DNA from: Bin55 sp028819195
GTDB lineage: Bacteria > Pseudomonadota > Gammaproteobacteria > Pseudomonadales > Azotimanducaceae
Assembly: GCA_028819195.1 (NCBI GenBank)
Contig: JAPPMF010000011.1
Location: 1 to 19,843 of the forward strand
Direction: 5' to 3'
Length of the DNA: 19,843 nucleotides
Each line of letters starts with the position of its first letter. Within the stretch, counting starts at the first letter, position 1. Shown piece after piece: positions 15,407-19,843 of the stretch. The position numbers were made by a program, and so were the translations under genes. The notes below the pieces were generated by a model. It did not search any database, had not been told where the DNA came from, and saw only the letters and a list, made by a program, of their open reading frames with translations.

Positions 15407-16893
15407 GGTTTTACCCCACGAAAATCTTCAGGAAATTTTTGCATCGCGCTGCGGACAGGGATCGGTGTCATTCCACCCATTTGACAGAGGCTGGCTTTTT
15501 CCATTACATCACACAGATCTTCGATCAAGCGTATTCTATCCCCAACGGGTTTGTTACGCATTTGACTGACTGTTTCTTTTCCTCGAACAGATCCTATTCT
15601 ACATGGTGTACATTTTCCACATGATTCTATCTCACAAAACTCAAAAGCGTATTCGGCTTGTTCGCGCATATCAACAGTATCATCAAAGACGACTAAGCCA
15701 CCGTGTCCGATACCCGCTCCAATTTCCATTAGATGTTCATAGGTTAACGGTGTATCAAGTTCATCTTCGGTTAGATATGCTCCAAGTGGGCCACCGATTT
15801 GTACGGTTCTTAAAGGTCGCCCCGATAGAGTTCCTTGACCGTAATCCTCGACAAGTGTTCGTATAGTTGGACCGAATGGTAGCTCGATGAGTCCTCCTTG
15901 TCGAACATTTCCCGATATTTGGAAGGGCATAGTGCCTGTCGATCGACCGACGCCGAGTGCACCATACTCGGCAGCACCGATTTGAAAGATCCCGGGAACG
16001 GAGGCAAGACTAATCACGTTATGGACCAAGGTTGGCTTGCCTAATAAGCCAGCAATCGCCGGTAAGGGAGGTTTTGATCTGATTTCACCGCGTTTACCTT
16101 CTAAACTTTCGAGCAGCGATGTTTCTTCGCCGCAAATGTAGGCACCCGCACCAACAAAAATGTCTAAGTCAAAGTCTATATTGGAATCTCGAATATTTTT
16201 TCCCAGTAGATTCTCGCGGTAGGTAATATCTATCGCTTGTTGCAGAAAGTTCAGCGCTACTGGATATTCGGAACGTAGGTAAATGTAGCCCTCTGTAGCA
16301 CCAGTCGCATAACCCGCAATGATCATTCCAACGATAAGTTTGAACGGGTCGGCTTCCATCAACATACGATCCGAGAACGTTCCAGAATCACCTTCGTCGG
16401 CATTGCAGACAATATATTTTTGATCGCTTTCAGTTGTCGCTACGGTACGCCATTTAATGTGTGCTGGAAACCCTGCACCACCACGGCCTCGAAGTCCTGA
16501 TGTTTCGATCGCGTGAATGATCTCAGCGGGGCTGAGATTTAATACTGAATCTAGCAGAGAGCAATCTGGAACAGTTAACGGTGGTTTAATGCCGGAATCG
16601 TCGAATACTAATCGTTGTTGAGTTGAATAGTAGGTATGAGATTCGATATTGGGTATTTGTAAATCGTGTTTTTTGTTTGCTCGGCAGTTAAGTATGGACT
16701 CTACGGTTTGGGAGGTTACATTCCGATAAGTAGTTTTAACGGAATCGATTTCCAGTTCCAATACTGGTTCCAACCAGGCCAGTCCATACGAACCTGTTTT
16801 GATTACGGAAAGTTCGGATCGATTCAATTCTTCTACGACAAAATCGACACCACTTGCAACGGCAAAAGAATCGGACGATATTGTTGCTTTCAT
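15403..16893 (-). CDS. fdsB: NAD-dependent formate dehydrogenase, NADH/FMN subunit beta
   Basis: NuoF-like diaphorase subunit of 496 residues that carries FMN, binds NAD+ and passes electrons from FdsA. Residues 1 to about 100 form an N-terminal thioredoxin-like domain with no cluster-binding cysteines. The NAD/FMN-binding domain has GLRGRGGAGFPAHIKW (133-148), NADEGDSGTFSDR (164-176) and GAYICGEETSLLES (250-263). The C-terminal [4Fe-4S] site is C425, C428, C431 in ESCGKCTPCRIG plus C470 in LCQMGG. Complex I NuoF is excluded by the neighbouring fdsA and by this N-terminal extension. Start and stop codons both overlap the neighbours by four bases (ATGA), so the three subunits are translationally coupled. 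Confidence 0.94.
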   Translation of the reverse strand: MKATISSDSFAVASGVDFVVEELNRSELSVIKTGSYGLAWLEPVLELEIDSVKTTYRNVTSQTVESILNCRANKKHDLQIPNIESHTYYSTQQRLVFDDSGIKPPLTVPDCSLLDSVLNLSPAEIIHAIETSGLRGRGGAGFPAHIKWRTVATTESDQKYIVCNADEGDSGTFSDRMLMEADPFKLIVGMIIAGYATGATEGYIYLRSEYPVALNFLQQAIDITYRENLLGKNIRDSNIDFDLDIFVGAGAYICGEETSLLESLEGKRGEIRSKPPLPAIAGLLGKPTLVHNVISLASVPGIFQIGAAEYGALGVGRSTGTMPFQISGNVRQGGLIELPFGPTIRTLVEDYGQGTLSGRPLRTVQIGGPLGAYLTEDELDTPLTYEHLMEIGAGIGHGGLVVFDDTVDMREQAEYAFEFCEIESCGKCTPCRIGSVRGKETVSQMRNKPVGDRIRLIEDLCDVMEKASLCQMGGMTPIPVRSAMQKFPEDFRGVKP

Positions 16894-17387
16894 CGCTTCA
16901 CCCGTTCGAGATCTTTTACCGTAGCCTTAGCAATCAGTTCCCCATTTATTTCCATGGAAGGTCCTAATGAGCAGAGACCCAGACAGTAAACTGCTTTCAG
17001 TTCCATTGAACCATCACTAGTTTGACTGTTCATCTTGGTGTTTAGACTTTTTTCAACAGCTTCCGTTAATTCTCTCACGCCTTGAGCTTGACAAGCTTCG
17101 GCTTGACAGATTCTAATAGTATGTTTCGGTGGGGGTGAAGTGCGAAAATCGTGGTAGAAGCTGACTACACCTCTAACTTCTGCTACGCTAAGGTTGAATA
17201 CGTCAGCAATATCTACGTAGTGTTCTGGGTTGATATAACCAAATTTATGTTGTACCCAGTGTAGTGCCCGAATTAGTCCGCCAAGTTGCGATGCATACGG
17301 AGCGATTCCGTCACGTAACGCTTGTTGTTTATCCGATATTTTTAATTCTCGGTTGGAAAAGTCATGCGGGCTAGGGGACATGGACAT
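16890..17387 (-). CDS. fdsG: NAD-dependent formate dehydrogenase, subunit gamma
   Basis: NuoE-like [2Fe-2S] subunit of 165 residues, first gene of the fds operon. A helical N-terminal half (LGGLIRALHWVQHKFGYI, VAEVRGVVSFYHDF) leads to the thioredoxin-like cluster domain with C94, C99, C135 and C139 (CQAEAC and CLGLC). Two ATG codons are six bases apart, 17387 and 17381. The Shine-Dalgarno-like AGAAG touches the first but has good six-base spacing to the second, so the true start may be 17381 (MSPSPHDF). The upstream gene is the nuclease, 226 bases away, so the fds promoter should lie in that gap. Confidence 0.93.
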   Translation of the reverse strand: MSMSPSPHDFSNRELKISDKQQALRDGIAPYASQLGGLIRALHWVQHKFGYINPEHYVDIADVFNLSVAEVRGVVSFYHDFRTSPPPKHTIRICQAEACQAQGVRELTEAVEKSLNTKMNSQTSDGSMELKAVYCLGLCSLGPSMEINGELIAKATVKDLERVKR

Positions 17388-17613
17388 CTTCTATGAAATA
17401 GCCTATAACAAAATCGAATACAGGCAGTTAAACTAAATTTTTGAACAAAAATTTTAAGAATGTCTAACTATTGTCCACAATTCAGTGCATAACTTGATGT
17501 CTTGATCAACAATTCTGGCAGTTGTTTAACTCACCGGAAGCGAGAATTTCTCAAGAATGAGCAACTGTGAATTTGCTTGTGAAGTTGTATCGACGATGCT
17601 CAATAGCAACGTG
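17388..17613. promoter_or_regulatory. Intergenic region upstream of fdsG with a dyad
   Basis: A 226-base gap between the nuclease stop and fdsG. At 17435-17454 there is a perfect 9-2-9 inverted repeat (AAATTTTTG, AA, CAAAAATTT), about 50-65 bases before fdsG, a position suited to an operator. On the minus strand TTAACT and TTATAG separated by 17 bases form a weak promoter candidate just downstream of it. No clear intrinsic terminator for the upstream pair is seen; a small hairpin near 17494-17510 (TTGAT, ATCAA) has no T-run. FdsR-type regulators are known in other fds operons, but no regulator gene is present here. Confidence 0.35.
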
Positions 17614-18252
17614 TCAAGAGTCGAGTCTGACTTCGTCTTCAATGATTTCGTCGAATAACTCGAAATTATTTCTGAAACCTTCAAACACTTGGTAGTTATA
17701 TTTGCGTCCTTTTTTAAGAACTACACCATCTTTGAGGATTGGTAGTTCAGTTTTTTGATTGTCGGTAATTTGGTATGTATCAAGACTCATGTCATCAAAC
17801 TTTGCTACTTCTGACGTGTTGAAAATGAAATAGTTTACTGTGTTTTCGTCCCAGATCTGAATCCAAACATAAAACACTCGACCATCAGCAAGGTGATAAC
17901 GTAATTTTGGATGGAAACTATATCTTTTCAGTTCGGCATTGACTGGTATGCCTTCCGAGGTTTTCACCTGAACAAATCTCACCAGCATTTGCAATGAGTC
18001 CTCTTGACAAAGGTCGCAAAGATTAGTTACGACATTTCTACGTTTGCCATCATATCGGTCCTGTCGGTGTAATGCGTTGACGAACTGCTCACACTTGTGA
18101 CAGTACGATCGCATAATTACAAAGTCAAACTTTTCATCGATGTAGGGGCGATAGACTTGCCATCCCCGATTGTGCAATTCCATTGCTAGGCGCATTTCGC
18201 CGTAGAGGCCGATAACTTTTTTATCGCGTTCTTCCTGTTGTGGGTCACTCAT
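17614..18252 (-). CDS. PD-(D/E)XK nuclease, likely restriction endonuclease
   Basis: A 212-residue protein, most likely the cleavage partner of the adjacent methyltransferase. The motif layout suits a PD-(D/E)XK fold: E19 in GEMRLAMELHNRGW, D43 in EKFDFVIM and Q95-V-K97 in RFVQVKTSEG. Between D43 and the QVK strand lie two CxxC pairs, C51/C54 and C79/C82, which look like a zinc ribbon inserted in the fold and explain the long spacing. The rest is beta-rich with aromatic residues. ATG 18252 overlaps the methyltransferase stop by eight bases (ATGAGTGA) and follows GAAAAAG, so I prefer it to the TTG four codons upstream. Specificity and family name cannot be read from the sequence. A non-cleaving DUF4365-like nuclease is the main alternative. 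Confidence 0.68.
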   Translation of the reverse strand: MSDPQQEERDKKVIGLYGEMRLAMELHNRGWQVYRPYIDEKFDFVIMRSYCHKCEQFVNALHRQDRYDGKRRNVVTNLCDLCQEDSLQMLVRFVQVKTSEGIPVNAELKRYSFHPKLRYHLADGRVFYVWIQIWDENTVNYFIFNTSEVAKFDDMSLDTYQITDNQKTELPILKDGVVLKKGRKYNYQVFEGFRNNFELFDEIIEDEVRLDS

Positions 18253-19468
18253 GGACTTTTTCAAGCTCAGAAAACTCTGTATGAAAAATATCTGAAGTTA
18301 CTCCAAGCTTGTTTATCAAAACATCTCGGTTCGGATTTCGATGTAGCTCTATCCCGATTCCAACTCTTTTCAGTTCTGTAGCTTCTATTGGAGTTGTAAA
18401 ACTGCCTGCAAATGGATCGAGAACAACTTCGCCGACTCCACTAAACACTTTGGTCGAATAATATGGGATCTGACGAGGAAATGGAGCATCGTGCCCCAAC
18501 ACGTTCTTGCCAGAACTGTTTATTTTGATAACTGGAGGAAAAGATACGATGTCTCTCCTCCATTGTTTTAGCAATTCGTTGTTTACGAGATTCTCTGAAC
18601 TTTTCAGTTCATTCATGATCTTAGTGCGCGCCGAAAATCTCTTTCCTCGATTTCCTGCTGATCTTTCCATACACTCAAAATTTTTACATTCCCATGACTT
18701 AATTCCGACTCCAGAATAAGCATTTCCATTGACTTTCAGGCACCCACAGATAGGACAGGGATACATTGTGTTATCTAGTCGATGTTTTTGAAAAACAAAG
18801 ATATGTTCGTAGCAGTTAATGGGATACTGATATAGTGGATAAGGACTGTCTCCGTTCTTGTGTCGCTGACTTTGAACCTCTCCCTTATCCCAAATGAAGT
18901 CGTCGACGAATGTGAACCCAGCTTTCTCAAACATTACTGTAAAGTAAGCGCCAAGTGGAATTCGTCTCTTACCCCAATTTGATCGTGTATATTTTCGATC
19001 ATTATCGAAAATGTCGCCAACATTGAAAACAAATACTCGATGGTTGTCGAGAACCCTGTAACACTCTTGAATGATGAAGTCCATGTCCTCTAGAAAACCA
19101 TCAAGTGAATCCCATTGTGAGTAGTCTCTTGCGTTGTAATAGGGTGGAGATGTGATCATTAATTGAACACTTTCAGATTTCATATTCCGTAGATATTGCA
19201 GACAGTCTCCCCATAAGATTTTTAAGTTAGATTCAGGCTCAGCCAGAAATTTATCAAGTTCTACGTTGTACGGGTGTTGCGATTGAAATCTTGCTCTAAT
19301 GGTTTCGTAGTACAAATGATTAAACGACTGCACCACCCTATGTCTGTCGGTGTTAGGGATAGTCTTGTAGCAAATATCCTTGAAGTCTACAAGTTCGTCA
19401 GGTGTGAAGCATTTTTCAAGGTATTTAGAGCTTACCTTGAATATCTTTGTCAAGTAGTGGGGCTGCAT
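18245..19468 (-). CDS. DNA methyltransferase, class beta, probably N4-cytosine
   Basis: A 407-residue modification methyltransferase. Catalytic motif IV TSPPYYNARDY (106-116) comes before the AdoMet-binding motif I DPFAGSFTT (351-359), the order of class beta enzymes. A serine before PPY is more typical of N4-cytosine than of N6-adenine methylation. GDCLQYL (87-93) and APFPRQIPYY (328-337) are the usual flanking blocks. Between them sits a four-cysteine insert, C238/C241 and C261/C266, zinc-ribbon-like, followed by a basic stretch (GNRGKRFSARTK). The first ATG is 19468; a TTG two codons earlier is possible. The N-terminal 80 residues are helical and not recognised. It is co-transcribed with the nuclease that overlaps its stop, and together they read as a restriction-modification pair. 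Confidence 0.85.
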   Translation of the reverse strand: MQPHYLTKIFKVSSKYLEKCFTPDELVDFKDICYKTIPNTDRHRVVQSFNHLYYETIRARFQSQHPYNVELDKFLAEPESNLKILWGDCLQYLRNMKSESVQLMITSPPYYNARDYSQWDSLDGFLEDMDFIIQECYRVLDNHRVFVFNVGDIFDNDRKYTRSNWGKRRIPLGAYFTVMFEKAGFTFVDDFIWDKGEVQSQRHKNGDSPYPLYQYPINCYEHIFVFQKHRLDNTMYPCPICGCLKVNGNAYSGVGIKSWECKNFECMERSAGNRGKRFSARTKIMNELKSSENLVNNELLKQWRRDIVSFPPVIKINSSGKNVLGHDAPFPRQIPYYSTKVFSGVGEVVLDPFAGSFTTPIEATELKRVGIGIELHRNPNRDVLINKLGVTSDIFHTEFSELEKVHE

Positions 19469-19789
19469 TTTCAAAACATCATAATAAAGATTAACTTACA
19501 ACTGAATGGCTGATTTAGTCCAAAAAGAGTAACTTACTCGTCTTTTACGTCGTACAGCGATCAAATGTTTAATCAAGTCGGTGCCGTAATTATCAGAAAC
19601 CGGCTACAGACTATTACTATTTTACTAATTGTTAGAGTTCTAACAAATCAATCTTTACTTCAAGACCGTTTAACCTAATTAAATTGCGAAAGAAACCTTG
19701 GTTATCTAGTCAGTTTAACACGGCGTTCATTCTTATGATAGAGATGAATTGACGAATCTAGATGGAGTCGTACCAATTTAATTCAGTTC
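19469..19789. other. Gene-free region between methyltransferase and right repeat
   Basis: About 320 AT-rich bases with no credible coding frame on either strand and no small helix-turn-helix controller gene. Two perfect dyads are present: GAGTAA, one base, TTACTC at 19527-19539, about 60 bases upstream of the methyltransferase start, and TTGTTAGA, GT, TCTAACAA at 19629-19646. The first is well placed for an operator of the methyltransferase promoter. A TTATTATGAT stretch close to the start on the minus strand could contain a -10 box, but no good -35 was found. The rest appears to be non-coding sequence up to the repeat. Confidence 0.4.
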
Positions 19790-19843
19790 TTAAGGAAGGT
19801 GTGTTTAATTCAAAATCGCTAGAATCTAACCATGAGTAATTTT
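19790..19843 (+). mobile_element. Right copy of the terminal repeat, probable IS end
   Basis: Read on the plus strand this begins TTAAGGAAGGTGTG and runs to the window edge, matching positions 53 to 1 read on the minus strand. It has about five differences from the left copy, so the two are distinct copies, not one sequence seen twice. The similarity starts exactly at TTAA in both places. The element would continue beyond 19843. No coding sequence long enough to identify a transposase is present. Confidence 0.6.

Noticed and set aside
12563..16893. Complex I NuoG/NuoF or hydrogenase diaphorase genes
   Set aside because: The alpha subunit has a complete molybdopterin domain with catalytic CysHis and is followed by fdhD, which identifies formate dehydrogenase.
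1..19843. CRISPR arrays, rRNA, tRNA or integron attC sites
   Set aside because: No regularly spaced repeats, no rRNA-like stretches, no cloverleaf with a T-loop consensus and no paired attC core sites were found in the intergenic spaces.

Overview
The window reads as a moderately AT-rich bacterial contig, by eye in the low-to-mid 40s % GC. It is dense with operons of Pseudomonadota type and most resembles an environmental, sulfur- and formate-oxidising gammaproteobacterium. That placement is an inference from gene content (SorAB-type sulfite dehydrogenase, soluble NAD-linked FdsGBA formate dehydrogenase); no rRNA or tRNA gene is visible to test it. TTG and GTG starts seem frequent. Two genes fit their family N-terminus better if translation starts at ATA or ATC.

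Layout. Positions 1-53 and 19790-19843 are inverted copies of one sequence, so the window runs between two outward-lying copies of what is probably an insertion sequence. At the left end the repeat cuts a minus-strand gene after 19 codons. Plus strand: sorA-sorB (312-2031, periplasmic sulfite oxidation); a three-gene cassette of circularly permuted ATP-grasp, alpha-E and transglutaminase-like proteins (2130-5438); and a signalling operon (5507-10515) of a receiver-PP2C phosphatase, an RsbW-like kinase, a periplasmic amide-type binding protein and a large membrane histidine kinase. A convergent RsbV-like STAS gene (10582-10938) faces the end of that operon.

Minus strand: fdsG-fdsB-fdsA-fdhD-mobA (17387 down to 11151) encodes an NAD-dependent molybdenum formate dehydrogenase with its sulfurtransferase and a cofactor nucleotidyltransferase. 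Junctions are overlapping or nearly so, which implies one transcript. Upstream of it lies a two-gene operon (19468 down to 17614) of a DNA methyltransferase and a PD-(D/E)XK nuclease, read as a type II-like restriction-modification pair. Both of its proteins carry a four-cysteine, zinc-ribbon-like insertion.

How the genes work together. SorAB and FdsGBA are two molybdoenzymes that feed electrons from sulfite to cytochrome c and from formate to NAD. The 5507-10938 block looks like a complete outside-to-inside circuit: binding protein and kinase as a TorT/TorS-like sensor, receiver-phosphatase as output, and RsbW/STAS partner switching downstream. Its STAS gene has no ATG, GTG or TTG at the expected N-terminus, a strong Shine-Dalgarno before an ATC codon, and an upstream leader ORF that carries a duplicate of that Shine-Dalgarno block. 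This is the most unusual signal in the window.
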